From: Sphingomonadales bacterium
GTDB lineage: Bacteria; Pseudomonadota; Alphaproteobacteria; Sphingomonadales; Sphingomonadaceae
Assembly: GCA_027489365.1 (NCBI GenBank)
Contig: JAIXZV010000191.1
Location: 1 to 33,889, forward strand
Length of the DNA: 33,889 nt
Direction: 5' to 3'
The position numbers and the translations under genes were made by a program. Shown here piece after piece: positions 5,500-13,667 of the stretch; positions within the stretch are counted from its first letter, which is position 1, and each line of letters begins with the position of its first letter. The notes under the pieces were generated by a model. That model made no database searches. It was not told the DNA's origin and saw nothing but the letters and a program-made list of their open reading frames with translations.

Positions 5500-7857
5500 T
5501 TACGCAGCGGCGCGGTCGCTCCAGTCGCGCTGCGCCAGGCTACGCGCTTCGGCGACGGGGAGCGGGCGGCCGAAATAATAGCCCTGTACCTTGGTGCAGC
5601 CGAGATCTTGCACCATGCGGTGTTCGTCCTCGGTCTCGACGCCCTCTGCAGTCGTGGCCATGCCGAGGCTCTGTGCCAGCGCGACGACCGCGCGGATGAT
5701 CGCGATTGCCTCGGGCACTTTTTTGGACGCGCCGATGACGAAGCTGCGGTCGATCTTGATCGTCGAGAATTTGGTGCGGCTGAGATAGCCGAGCGAGGAA
5801 TAGCCCGTGCCGAAATCGTCGAGGCTGAGCCGCACGCCGAGGCCCAGGATGCGTTCCAGCACCTTCACCGCGCCGGTATCGTCACGCATGAACACGCTTT
5901 CGGTGACTTCGAGCTCGAGCCGGCTGGCGGGCAGTCCGCTGTTCGCCAGCGCCGAGGCGACGATCGCGACGAAGCCGGGGTTGTGCAATTGCTCGGGCGA
6001 GACGTTGACCGCGACGCGCGTTTCGCCGGGCCAGGTCGCGGCCTCGGCACAGGCCGAGCGCAGCACCCATTCGCCGATCGGCGCGATCAGCCGCGCATCT
6101 TCGGCGAGCGGAATGAACTTGGCGGGGGAGACCGGGCCGAGTTCGGGGTGCGTCCAGCGCACCAGCGCCTCGAACCCTTTCAGGCTGCCGCTGGCGGCAT
6201 CGACCACGGGCTGATAATGCACGTCGAGCTCGTCATTGGTCAGCGCCTTGCGCAGCGCCTGTTCGAGCACGCGGCGTTCCTCCGCCGCGACGTGCAATTG
6301 CGGCTCGTAACAATGGTAGGTCCCGCCGCTCTGGTCCTTCGAGCGGTACAGCGCGAGATCGGCCGAGCGAATCAGCATTTCCGCCGTCGCGCCGTCGCGC
6401 GGGCCGAACGCCACCCCGACGCTCGCCCCGGTGTAGAGCGTGTGGTGATCGAGATCATAGGGCTTGGCGAGCGTGTCGACGATCGTCTGCGCGAGCCGTT
6501 CGACTCGCGCGCCGTCGCTGGCATCGCGCACGACCACCGCGAATTCGTCGCCGCCCAGGCGCCCGATCAGCTCATTCTCGCTCATCAGCATGGCGAGCCG
6601 TTCGGACACGCGGCCGAGCAGCCGATCGCCGATCGGATGGCCGAGCGAATCGTTGACCGCTTTGAAGCGATCGAGATCGATCATCATGAAGGCGCAGCGG
6701 CTGCCCCATTTGGTGGCATCAGCCATCGCGCGCGCGAGCGCTTCGTTGATGTGCAGCCGGTTGGGCAGGCCGGTCAGTGTGTCGAAGCGCGCCATGCGGT
6801 TGATCTTGTCGGCGGACGCCCGCTGTTCGGTGACGTCCGACCCGACGCCGCGGAAGCCGATGAAGGCGCCGCGTTCGTCGACGCGCGGGTTGGCGGCGAT
6901 TTCGAACCAGCGTTCGGTATCGTCCACCCGCACCGGCAGCAGGACGTCGCGAAACGCGACGCGGCCTTTCAGATGTTCGGCCAGCTGGCGCAGGCCCGCC
7001 GAGAAATTACCCGCTTCCCAGGTCGGCCCGGCGAGCACTTCGAGCAGCGACTTGCCGTTGACGCTGAGCGGATCGAGCCCGACCGAATGGGCGAAGCGTG
7101 GCGAGGCGCGCACGACGCGGCGCGTGGCATCGGTTTCCCACAGCCAATCGGCGCTGTGATCCTGCGCCTCACGCAGCAGCAGGCTGACGGTCTCGTCGCG
7201 TTCGGCCAGCGCGATCTCGCCCGCGCGAATCACCACCAATGCGCGGGCGCGGGTGAAGCAGCCGATCATCAGCAATACGGTGAAGAGCAGCACGGCTGCG
7301 GCCAGCACCGGCCCGGCGACGAACCACAGCATCGTCGCGATCGCCGCACCGAGAATGCCCAGGAAACTGAGCGTGGCGAGCGGCAGCGCGGCCATCGCCA
7401 CCGCCGACGCGGTCATCAGCACCGACAGCACGACCAACAGCGCAAGCGCGGTGCCGGTATTGGCGGCCACCCCGAAGGCCAGCGGCGGGACCGACCAGAC
7501 CGCAGCGAGCGCGACTCCCTCCAGCACGGTATCGCGCACGTCGCCGAGCGTCGCGCTGCTGGCCGAGCGGTGGCGCGCGGCGAGGCGGCGGAAGGTGACC
7601 GCGACCGCGACCGCCGCGACGACCGCACCCCAGCACGCCATCGCCCACAGCGGCGCGGCATGTTCGAGAATCAGCGTGACGAGCGCCGCGCCGACGACAT
7701 TGGCGGCGAGCAGGAAGAAGGCGAGCTGGCTGCCGGCGTGCAATTGCGCCGCACGGATCGGCGCCCAATCGGTCGTGTCGGCGGGATCATACAGGCCGAG
7801 CAAGGCTCGGGCGTCGATCCGCGGCATGGCGAATTGGGAGGTCGGTTCGGTGCTCAC
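5500..7857 (-). CDS. Membrane-anchored PAS-GGDEF-EAL cyclic-di-GMP enzyme
   Basis: A bifunctional c-di-GMP turnover protein of about 785 aa. Several transmembrane segments lie in residues about 40-200. A PAS domain follows (about 230-340, 'SADWLWETDATRRVV', ending 'GSDVTEQ'), then a GGDEF domain with intact 'GRLGGDEF' (about 435) and an EAL domain with intact 'GFEALVRW' (about 562), 'DDFGTGYSS' and 'TAEGVET'. The I-site position five residues before GGDEF reads SENE, not RxxD, so product inhibition at that site is not expected. Both catalytic motifs are intact, so either or both activities are possible. The start is uncertain: the track's TTG at 7878 has no RBS, and the GTG at 7857 ('MSTEPTSQF') is preferred. 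Confidence 0.93.
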   Translation of the reverse strand: MSTEPTSQFAMPRIDARALLGLYDPADTTDWAPIRAAQLHAGSQLAFFLLAANVVGAALVTLILEHAAPLWAMACWGAVVAAVAVAVTFRRLAARHRSASSATLGDVRDTVLEGVALAAVWSVPPLAFGVAANTGTALALLVVLSVLMTASAVAMAALPLATLSFLGILGAAIATMLWFVAGPVLAAAVLLFTVLLMIGCFTRARALVVIRAGEIALAERDETVSLLLREAQDHSADWLWETDATRRVVRASPRFAHSVGLDPLSVNGKSLLEVLAGPTWEAGNFSAGLRQLAEHLKGRVAFRDVLLPVRVDDTERWFEIAANPRVDERGAFIGFRGVGSDVTEQRASADKINRMARFDTLTGLPNRLHINEALARAMADATKWGSRCAFMMIDLDRFKAVNDSLGHPIGDRLLGRVSERLAMLMSENELIGRLGGDEFAVVVRDASDGARVERLAQTIVDTLAKPYDLDHHTLYTGASVGVAFGPRDGATAEMLIRSADLALYRSKDQSGGTYHCYEPQLHVAAEERRVLEQALRKALTNDELDVHYQPVVDAASGSLKGFEALVRWTHPELGPVSPAKFIPLAEDARLIAPIGEWVLRSACAEAATWPGETRVAVNVSPEQLHNPGFVAIVASALANSGLPASRLELEVTESVFMRDDTGAVKVLERILGLGVRLSLDDFGTGYSSLGYLSRTKFSTIKIDRSFVIGASKKVPEAIAIIRAVVALAQSLGMATTAEGVETEDEHRMVQDLGCTKVQGYYFGRPLPVAEARSLAQRDWSDRAAA

Positions 7858-7909
7858 GCCGCCGGGTTTAGCGGACAAGGGTTAGCGGATCGTTATGGGG
7901 GGGGGAGCT

Positions 7910-8767
7910 TCAGATCCGGGTAACCGGCAGCCGCAGAAAAATCTTTCCAGAGGGAGATTCGGGCGGCAGCGCGCCTGCGCGGATGTTGACCTGCAGCGAC
8001 GGCAGAATCAGCGTTGGCGCGGCCAGCGTCTTGTCGCGCGCCTCCCGCATGGTCACGAACGCATCCTCAGTCGCGCTGCCAACGAGATGGATATTGCCGG
8101 CTTCTGCCGCCACGGTCGTTTCCCAGCGATAGTCTGCGCGGCCCGCAGGCAGATAATCATGCGCCACGAAGATCCGGGTCTCCGGCGGCAAGGCCAGGAT
8201 GCGCTGGATCGAACGGTAGAGCGTGCGCGCATCGCCGCCGGGAAAATCGGCGCGGGCGGTGCCATAGTCGGGCATGAACAGCGTATCGCCGACAAAGGCC
8301 GCATCGCCGATCAGATAGGTGTTGCACGCCGGTGTGTGGCCGGGCGTGTGCATGGCGCGGATCGTCAGCGTTCCGAGCGGCAGCGTGTCGCCCTCGCCGA
8401 GCAGGATATCGAACTGGCCGCCGTCGGGTGCCACGTCGTTGGCATCGAACATTGGCGCAAACACCTGTTGTACGTCGGTGATATGCGCGCCGATCACCAA
8501 GGGCGCGCCGGTCTTGCCGCGCAAATAGTCGCCGGCCGACAGATGGTCGGCATGGGCATGGGTTTCGAGGATGTAAGCGAGCGTCAGACCCTGGTGCGCA
8601 ATCGCCGCCAGCAGCGCATCGGCGGAGGTCGTTGCCAAGGTCCCAGCCTTCGGCTCGAAATCGAGCACGGGATCGATGATCGCGGCGGTGCCGCTCGGCG
8701 AATCGACGACGAGATGCGTCGCGGTGAAGGTCGCGGGATCGAAGAAGGTCTGGACGCTGGGGTTCAT
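7910..8767 (-). CDS. MBL-fold persulfide dioxygenase-like hydrolase (Blh/ETHE1 type)
   Basis: A 285-aa metallo-beta-lactamase-fold protein. 'THAHADHLSAG' (residues 70-80) is the HxHxDH metal motif, 'HTPGHTPACN' supplies the next His, 'VGDTLF' the Asp, and 'VAHDY' the final His. Glyoxalase II-like proteins with these motifs next to rhodaneses and BigR-type repressors are persulfide dioxygenases or Blh hydrolases that oxidise glutathione persulfide to sulfite. The ORF track's 491-aa form runs through the divergent regulator and is not real. AGGAG lies 7 nt before the second of two adjacent ATGs (8767). The gene is divergent from the ArsR-type repressor at 8834, which probably controls it. Confidence 0.88.
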   Translation of the reverse strand: MNPSVQTFFDPATFTATHLVVDSPSGTAAIIDPVLDFEPKAGTLATTSADALLAAIAHQGLTLAYILETHAHADHLSAGDYLRGKTGAPLVIGAHITDVQQVFAPMFDANDVAPDGGQFDILLGEGDTLPLGTLTIRAMHTPGHTPACNTYLIGDAAFVGDTLFMPDYGTARADFPGGDARTLYRSIQRILALPPETRIFVAHDYLPAGRADYRWETTVAAEAGNIHLVGSATEDAFVTMREARDKTLAAPTLILPSLQVNIRAGALPPESPSGKIFLRLPVTRI

Positions 8768-8770
8768 CAT

Positions 8771-8833
8771 GAAGCTCCTATGAGCCATTACATAAGAGCT
8801 TGCTAAATTAGATTCAACGCATATATTTGATGT
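8771..8833. promoter_or_regulatory. Divergent promoter/operator of the sulfide-response module
   Basis: A 63-bp AT-rich gap in GC-rich DNA. Rightward, TTGCTA (8800-8805), a 16-bp spacer and TATATT (8822-8827) form a good sigma70-type promoter only 6 bp before the ATG at 8834, so that transcript would be leaderless. Leftward, TTGAAT, a 17-bp spacer and TATGTA form a weaker promoter for the MBL gene. Overlapping both are ATTCAA/TTTGAT and CATATA/TGTATG partial inverted repeats, fitting the TA-rich operators described for BigR. The exact operator is inferred. Confidence 0.6.
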
Positions 8834-9193
8834 ATGATCGACCTTGCCCACTTCGACATTGCCCGCTTTGAAGCCAGCGCCACGGCGGCTGCCCGGCTGC
8901 TGCGCGCGCTCGCCAATGAGCGGCGGCTGATGATCCTGTGCCAATTGTCTGCGGGCGAGCTTTCGGTCGGCGAGTTGCTGCCGCGCATCGGCCTGTCGCA
9001 ATCGGCGCTGTCGCAACATCTCGCGGTGCTGCGCAGCGACGGGCTGGTGGCGACCCGGCGTGACGGCGTCTCGATCCGCTATCGCATTGCCGATCCAGCG
9101 GCAGCGCAGGTGATGGCGACGCTCGCTGCGATTTTCTGTTCCGATGATGTGGAGACATCCAATGTCCAAGACCCTGATCGCGTTGACGCCTGA
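8834..9193 (+). CDS. bigR: ArsR-family repressor, BigR/SqrR-like persulfide sensor
   Basis: A 119-aa winged-helix ArsR protein. The recognition region is 'LSQSALSQHLAVLRSDGLV' (about residues 54-72), followed by the wing 'TRRDGVSIRYRIAD'. It lacks the metal-binding ELCVCDL motif of ArsR/SmtB metal sensors. It has exactly two cysteines, C36 and C102, 66 residues apart. BigR (C42/C108) and its relative SqrR sense persulfide through two cysteines at equivalent positions in the first and last helices, and the spacing matches. It therefore probably derepresses the divergent MBL enzyme and the rhodanese-exporter genes when sulfane sulfur accumulates. Its last 32 bp overlap the rhodanese gene. The symbol rests on family similarity, not a search. 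Confidence 0.85.
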   Translation: MIDLAHFDIARFEASATAAARLLRALANERRLMILCQLSAGELSVGELLPRIGLSQSALSQHLAVLRSDGLVATRRDGVSIRYRIADPAAAQVMATLAAIFCSDDVETSNVQDPDRVDA

Positions 9194-9695
9194 TGCCGTG
9201 GAGGAGCGCCTGCGGCAGGGCCATGTGCTGCTGATCGACATTCGCGAGGAGGACGAATTCGCGCGTCGGCATATTCCGGGTGCCGTGTCGCGTCCGCTGT
9301 CGCGGTTCGAGGCGGTCGCGTTGCCCGAGATGGCTGGGACCGACGTCATCTTTACCTGCCGATCGGGAATGCGCACCGCGGCCAATGCAGATCGCCTGGC
9401 GAGGCCGGTCGGTGGTAACGCCTATGTCCTGGACGGCGGCCTCGATGCCTGGGCACGCGCCGGATTGCCAGTGGAGGCCAATCGCAAGGCTCCGCTCGAA
9501 ATGATGCGGCAAGTGCAGATCGTGGCGGGATCGCTGGTGCTGACAGGCGTGATCCTGGGGTGGCTGGTGTCACCCTATTTCTTTGGCGTGTCCGCCTTTG
9601 TCGGCGCCGGGCTGACCTTTGCAGGGATCAGTGGATTTTGCGGCATGGCGCGGTTGCTCGGCTATCTGCCGTGGAACCGTCCGGTCGCGGCATAG
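9162..9695 (+). CDS. Rhodanese domain protein with C-terminal DUF2892 membrane domain
   Basis: A 177-aa protein. Residues 8-105 are a rhodanese domain with catalytic loop 'CRSGMR' (C66), 'LIDIREEDEF' and 'YVLDGGLDAW'. Residues 113-170 hold a DUF2892 domain with two hydrophobic helices ending in 'GMARLLGYLPWN'. It would carry persulfide sulfur near the inner membrane and pass it between the dioxygenase and acceptors such as glutathione or sulfite. The ATG at 9162 is chosen because GGAG lies 7 nt upstream; it overlaps the end of the repressor gene, suggesting coupling. The TauE-type gene starts 3 nt after its stop. Confidence 0.93.
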   Translation: MSKTLIALTPDAVEERLRQGHVLLIDIREEDEFARRHIPGAVSRPLSRFEAVALPEMAGTDVIFTCRSGMRTAANADRLARPVGGNAYVLDGGLDAWARAGLPVEANRKAPLEMMRQVQIVAGSLVLTGVILGWLVSPYFFGVSAFVGAGLTFAGISGFCGMARLLGYLPWNRPVAA

Positions 9696-9698
9696 TCG

Positions 9699-10475
9699 GT
9701 GGACGCCGCCACAATATCCTATCCCGCTGCGATCGTAGGCGGGGCGGTCATCGGGCTGCTGCTGTCGGTGTTCGGCGGGGGTGGGTCGGTGCTGGCGACG
9801 CCGTTGCTGCTCTACATCGTCGGCGTGCGCGATCCGCATGTGGCGATCGGCACCTCGGCCGCGGCGGTTGCGGCCAATGCCGCGCTTGGCCTGTTCGTGC
9901 AGGCGCGTGCCGGCCGGGTGAAATGGCCCTGTGCTTTGGTGTTCGGTACCACAGGGCTGATCGGATCGCTGGTCGGCGCGCATATCGCCAAACAGATCGA
10001 CGGGAGCCAGTTGCTGATCTGGTTCGCGCTGGCGATGGCGTTGGTCGGCGGATCGATGCTGCTGCCGCGCAAGGCGGACGGCGATGCGAGCGTGCGCTTG
10101 ACGACGGCGCTGACTTTCAAGCTGGCCCCGGTTGGGGCGGCGACCGGGCTGGCCGCCGGGTTCTTCGGGATCGGCGGTGGGTTTCTGATCGTGCCGGGGC
10201 TGATGGCAGCAACGGGGATGACCCTGGCCAATGCGGCGGCGTCGTCATTGGTGTCGGTCGTGCTGTTCGGCGCGGCGACCAGCGCGAGCTATGCGGTTTC
10301 CGGCCTGGTCGATTGGTCGCTGTTCGCCGCGCTGCTCGGCGGCGGGGCGATCGGGTCGGTAATCGCCATTCCGGTCGCACGCTTGCTCGCGGACCGCGCG
10401 GCGGGGGCGCGGACCGCCTTCGCGATCATGGTGCTTGTGACCGCAGCCTATGTCGCGTGGCGCGCGCTGAGCTGA
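9699..10475 (+). CDS. TauE/SafE-family sulfite/sulfur exporter
   Basis: A 258-aa membrane protein with about eight hydrophobic segments. The two pseudo-repeats carry the family's Gly-rich signatures: 'SVFGGGGSVLATPLLLY' near the N-terminus and 'GFFGIGGGFLIVPGLM' in the second half. TauE/SafE proteins move sulfite, sulfoacetate or related anions. Beside a persulfide dioxygenase, which produces sulfite, and a rhodanese, sulfite export is the likely job. It starts with GTG 3 nt after the rhodanese stop. It is the last gene of the bigR-like operon; a 10-bp hairpin overlaps its end. Confidence 0.9.
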   Translation: MDAATISYPAAIVGGAVIGLLLSVFGGGGSVLATPLLLYIVGVRDPHVAIGTSAAAVAANAALGLFVQARAGRVKWPCALVFGTTGLIGSLVGAHIAKQIDGSQLLIWFALAMALVGGSMLLPRKADGDASVRLTTALTFKLAPVGAATGLAAGFFGIGGGFLIVPGLMAATGMTLANAAASSLVSVVLFGAATSASYAVSGLVDWSLFAALLGGGAIGSVIAIPVARLLADRAAGARTAFAIMVLVTAAYVAWRALS

Positions 10476-10485
10476 GCGCCACGCG
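10454..10485. terminator. Candidate bidirectional terminator hairpin
   Basis: CGCGTGGCGC (10454-10463) pairs perfectly with GCGCCACGCG (10476-10485) across a 12-nt loop, between the converging exporter and acyl-AMP ligase genes. The TGA stop of the exporter gene is at the loop edge. There is no T-run, so efficiency is uncertain. Confidence 0.4.
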
Positions 10486-10490
10486 CGCGG

Positions 10491-12275
10491 TTACGCCGCC
10501 AGATCGTACGGCTTGATATCCCCGTTCAAATACAGGTTCCGCGCCTTGGCCCGGCTCAATTTGCCCGAGCTGGTGCGCGGGAGCGTGCGCGGCGGGATCA
10601 GTTCGATCACGCAGTTCATGCCCGTCACCGAGCGGACGCGTTCGCGGATTTCGTCGCGGAGGCGGACGCGTTCGGATTCGTCCGAGGTGCGGCACTGGAC
10701 GAGCACGGCGGGGGTTTCCTCGCCGCCCGGCGTCGTGATCGCGAAGGCGGCGATGTCACCGGCCTTGAAGCCGGGGAGCTGCTCGACCGCCCATTCGATG
10801 TCCTGCGGCCAATGGTTGCGGCCGTTGACGATGATCATGTCCTTGGCGCGGCCGACGATGTAGATATAGCCATCGCTGAGATAGCCCATGTCGCCCGTAT
10901 CGAGCCAGCCGTCGACGAGGCACGCGTCGGTCGAATCCTGATCGCGGAAATAGCCGACCATCACCGATGGCCCCGAGCACCACACTTTGCCGATCGCGCG
11001 TTCGGGCAGGGGGGTGCCGTCTTCCTCGCGGATCTGGACCTTCATGTCCCGCACCGGCTTGCCGCAATTGACGATCGCGCGGTAGCGTTGCGGGCGGTCT
11101 TCACCGGCGGCGACGCCCGACAATTGCGTTTCCTCGACCAGTTCGACGCGAATGCCCTCGGTCGGCGGCATGATCGACACCGCGAGCGTCGCTTCGGCGA
11201 GGCCGTAGCTCGGCAGGAAGGCGCTGGCCTTGAAGCCGGCCTCGGCGAAGGCATCGACGAAGCACTGCATCACGTCGGGGCGGATCATGTCGGCGCCATT
11301 GCCGGCAAGCCGCCAGCGCGACAGGTCGAAGCGTTCGGAGGCCTTGGTCTGGCTCGACATGCGGCGCGCGCAAATATCGTAGCCGAAGGTCGGGGAATAG
11401 CTGATCGAGGTGCCGGGGTTGCGGCTGATCATGTCGAGCCACGCCAGCGGGCGGCGCGCGAAATCCTCGGTCTTGAGGTAATCGGTCGAAACCTGATTGG
11501 CGACCGGCGAGAGGAAGCAGCCGACCAGCCCCATGTCGTGATACCACGGCAGCCACGAGACGCAGCGGTCGCTGTCGATGAGCTGCATCCCGTGCGCGTG
11601 GGCGGCGAGATTGTTGAGCAACGCGTGGTGCGTGATGACGACGCCGTGCGGGAAGCGCGTCGATCCGCTGGAATATTGCAGATAGGCGATGTCGTCGCCG
11701 CGTGCCTTGGGCAGCGCGACCGTGGGGGCAGGGCGGGTGACGAGTTCGGACCAATCGACCCCTTCCACCCCGGCGGCGCGCGCGGCATCGCCGCCCATTT
11801 GCGCGAGCTCGGGCGGATAGATCAGCAGCGTCGGATCACAGCTCGAAAGCTGGACGCGGAGCTGTTCGATGTACGAATCGCGGCCGCCGAAGCTGGTCGG
11901 CAGCGGCAGCGGGACGGGCCAGGCACCGGCATAGACGGTGCCGAAGAACAAAGCCGCGAAATCCGGGCTGGTTTCTGCGACGATCGCGATGCGGTCCTCG
12001 GGCTTGATCCCGGCGTCGATCAGGCGGCGCGCCATCGCCAGCGCGTCTTCGCGGAGGTCGGCAAAGGGATAGGCGCGCGACAGCGTGCCGCGCGCATCGT
12101 GAAAATTCAGCCCGCGCGTGCCCTGCGCGGCATAATCGAGCGCTTCGCCCAGCGTTTCGAAATCGGCGAAGCGTCGTGCCAGCGTGTCCGCGGTCGGCGT
12201 CGCGACCAAATTCGGCGCGGCCCGCCCCGGTGTTGTCACCGAGGTTTCCCGCGTGTCCGCTACATCTGTGGTCAT
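10491..12275 (-). CDS. Fatty acyl-AMP ligase (FAAL, FadD32-like)
   Basis: An adenylate-forming enzyme that activates fatty acids as acyl-AMP, usually for loading onto an acyl carrier protein rather than CoA. Visible motifs are the P-loop-like 'YSSGSTRFPHGVVITH', 'SWLPWYHDMGLVG', 'SYGLAEATLAVS' (a FAAL-type A5 motif), 'DGWLDTGDMGYL', 'GRAKDMIIVNGRN' and the late lysine in 'RTSSGKLSRAKARN'. The ATG at 12275 gives about 594 aa. The track's GTG at 12338 adds 21 residues that look non-conserved. No PKS, ACP or sphingolipid gene is adjacent, so the lipid pathway is unknown; in sphingomonads sphingolipid or hydroxy-fatty-acid synthesis is possible. It is divergent from recX. Confidence 0.9.
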   Translation of the reverse strand: MTTDVADTRETSVTTPGRAAPNLVATPTADTLARRFADFETLGEALDYAAQGTRGLNFHDARGTLSRAYPFADLREDALAMARRLIDAGIKPEDRIAIVAETSPDFAALFFGTVYAGAWPVPLPLPTSFGGRDSYIEQLRVQLSSCDPTLLIYPPELAQMGGDAARAAGVEGVDWSELVTRPAPTVALPKARGDDIAYLQYSSGSTRFPHGVVITHHALLNNLAAHAHGMQLIDSDRCVSWLPWYHDMGLVGCFLSPVANQVSTDYLKTEDFARRPLAWLDMISRNPGTSISYSPTFGYDICARRMSSQTKASERFDLSRWRLAGNGADMIRPDVMQCFVDAFAEAGFKASAFLPSYGLAEATLAVSIMPPTEGIRVELVEETQLSGVAAGEDRPQRYRAIVNCGKPVRDMKVQIREEDGTPLPERAIGKVWCSGPSVMVGYFRDQDSTDACLVDGWLDTGDMGYLSDGYIYIVGRAKDMIIVNGRNHWPQDIEWAVEQLPGFKAGDIAAFAITTPGGEETPAVLVQCRTSDESERVRLRDEIRERVRSVTGMNCVIELIPPRTLPRTSSGKLSRAKARNLYLNGDIKPYDLAA

Positions 12276-12394
12276 CAGTGTTTGTGCCCTTGATCGCGGC
12301 CGTTCGACGACGGCTGCGCCTGTGTTTTCGACATGCACCCCTGCTTATGCCAGACGTTCAAAATCCAGTTCGACTGTGGCACAATGATGGCGTC

Positions 12395-12955
12395 ATGTTC
12401 CAGTCATCAAAGAACCGTTCGAAATCAAGAGAGATACGCACGGTTCCGCCGTTGGATGCGGCGGCGCTCGAGCGGCTGGCGCTGCGCTATGTCGAGCGGT
12501 TCGCGACGACGCGGCGGCGCTTGATCGACTATCTGACGCGCAAGATTCGCGAACGCGGGTGGGACGGGACGGCGACGGACGGGGCGGCGGCGGACCCGGT
12601 GGCGCTGGCCGAGAAGTTCGCCGAGCTCGGCTATATCGACGATCGCGCGTTCGGCGAGGCGCGGGCGGCGGCGATGGGGCGCCGGGGGCTGGGCAAGCGC
12701 CGCGTGACCGGGGCGCTGCAGCAGGCCGGTCTGGACGAGGAGGATCGCGAGGCGATCGCGCCTGCAGTCGAGGATCGAGCGCTGGAGACCGCAATGGCGT
12801 TCGCGCGGCGGCGGCGGATCGGGCCGTTCGCGGCGGTGCGGGCGGAGCGGCCGGAGCGCGAGAAGCAGATCGCGGCGATGATTCGCGGCGGGCACGATTT
12901 CGCGCTCGCGCGGCGCATCGTGGCGCTGGAACCGGGCGAGGCGTTGGAGCCGTGA
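12395..12955 (+). CDS. recX: Regulatory protein RecX
   Basis: RecX binds RecA filaments and modulates recombination and the SOS response. The 186-aa product is made of three-helix repeats: 'RLALRYVERFATTRRRLIDYLTRKI', 'LAEKFAELGYIDDRAFGEARAAA' and 'GKRRVTGALQQAGLD', followed by a fourth Arg-rich segment. 'LGYIDD..FG' is the family hallmark. The ATG at 12395 is preferred; an ATG at 12347 would add 16 residues, and neither has a clear ribosome-binding site. No recA is in the window. The basic, Arg-rich product is typical of high-GC RecX. Confidence 0.88.
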   Translation: MFQSSKNRSKSREIRTVPPLDAAALERLALRYVERFATTRRRLIDYLTRKIRERGWDGTATDGAAADPVALAEKFAELGYIDDRAFGEARAAAMGRRGLGKRRVTGALQQAGLDEEDREAIAPAVEDRALETAMAFARRRRIGPFAAVRAERPEREKQIAAMIRGGHDFALARRIVALEPGEALEP

Positions 12956-13016
12956 GCGTAAGCGATGTCGGATTCGCGCGGCTTTCGGGGCTAGCGCGCC
13001 GAATCTCCACCGAATT

Positions 13017-13045
13017 TTGCGTCCAAATTGTGTCCGTGCTAGTTT
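13017..13045 (+). promoter_or_regulatory. Candidate promoter of the cold-shock gene
   Basis: TTGCGT (13017-13022), a 17-bp spacer and TAGTTT (13040-13045) lie 22 bp before the ATG at 13068. A GGGGGA ribosome-binding site follows at about 13053-13058. The fit to the sigma70 consensus is moderate. Confidence 0.4.
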
Positions 13046-13067
13046 CTTGCGCGGGGGACAGTTCTCG

Positions 13068-13658
13068 ATGCGTAACGAAGTAATTTCGGCGCTTGGCGGC
13101 ACGGAACAGGAGGGCACGGGGGGCAATGCGCCGGGGACGGCCGATCCTTCCGCGCGACTCTATACTGGCGTCGTCAAATGGTTCGACATGACGCGCGGCT
13201 TCGGTTTCGTCGTGGCGGATGATGCGAGCGTCGGCGATATTCTCGTGCATTTTTCGGTTCTGCGCCCGCATGGCCGACGCAGCGTGCCGGAAGGCGCGCG
13301 GATCGAATGCCTCGCCTCGGTGCGCGACCGTGGGCTGCAGGCGAGCGAGATCCTGTCGATCGATCTGACCGACGCGATCGAGCCGCCGATTCGCCCGCGC
13401 GGGGAGGCGGCGCGGGGCGATGCCGCAGCGCTGATCGAACAGGCCGGGCCGTTCGAGCCGGTCACGGTCAAATGGTTCAACCGTTTGAAAGGCTATGGCT
13501 TCCTGCTACGCGGCAACGACGACAGCGACGTGTTCGTGCATATCGAGACGCTGCGGCGCGCGGGGATCGAAGAGATCGAGCCGGGCCAGGCATTCCGCGC
13601 GCGGATCGTGGAGCGGGACAAGGGGCCGCTCGCGGTGATCGTCGAGTATGAGGATTGA
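13068..13658 (+). CDS. Double cold-shock-domain protein
   Basis: A 196-aa protein with two cold-shock (OB-fold) RNA-binding domains. The first has 'GVVKWFDMTRGFGFVV' and 'DILVHFSVL'; the second has 'VTVKWFNRLKGYGFLL' and 'DVFVHIETL'. In both, RNP1 and RNP2 aromatics are present. A 30-aa linker rich in Pro/Arg/Ala separates them. Two-domain CspD-like proteins of this length are typical of alphaproteobacteria and bind single-stranded nucleic acid in cold or stationary phase. The ATG at 13068 (M18 of the track ORF) is chosen for its GGGGGA ribosome-binding site. The DUF192 gene begins 9 nt after the stop. Confidence 0.95.
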   Translation: MRNEVISALGGTEQEGTGGNAPGTADPSARLYTGVVKWFDMTRGFGFVVADDASVGDILVHFSVLRPHGRRSVPEGARIECLASVRDRGLQASEILSIDLTDAIEPPIRPRGEAARGDAAALIEQAGPFEPVTVKWFNRLKGYGFLLRGNDDSDVFVHIETLRRAGIEEIEPGQAFRARIVERDKGPLAVIVEYED

Positions 13659-13667
13659 AGGCTCACA

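Noticed and set aside
5461-7923. 820-aa plus-strand ORF opposite the GGDEF-EAL gene
   Set aside because: Arg/His/Asp-rich antisense shadow; the minus strand encodes intact GGDEF and EAL motifs.
8768-9385. N-terminal extension of the MBL ORF (to 9385)
   Set aside because: It crosses the AT-rich promoter, the repressor gene and part of the rhodanese gene on the other strand; AGGAG marks the start at 8767.
10812-12293. 493-aa plus-strand ORF opposite the acyl-AMP ligase
   Set aside because: Antisense shadow; all adenylation motifs are on the minus strand.
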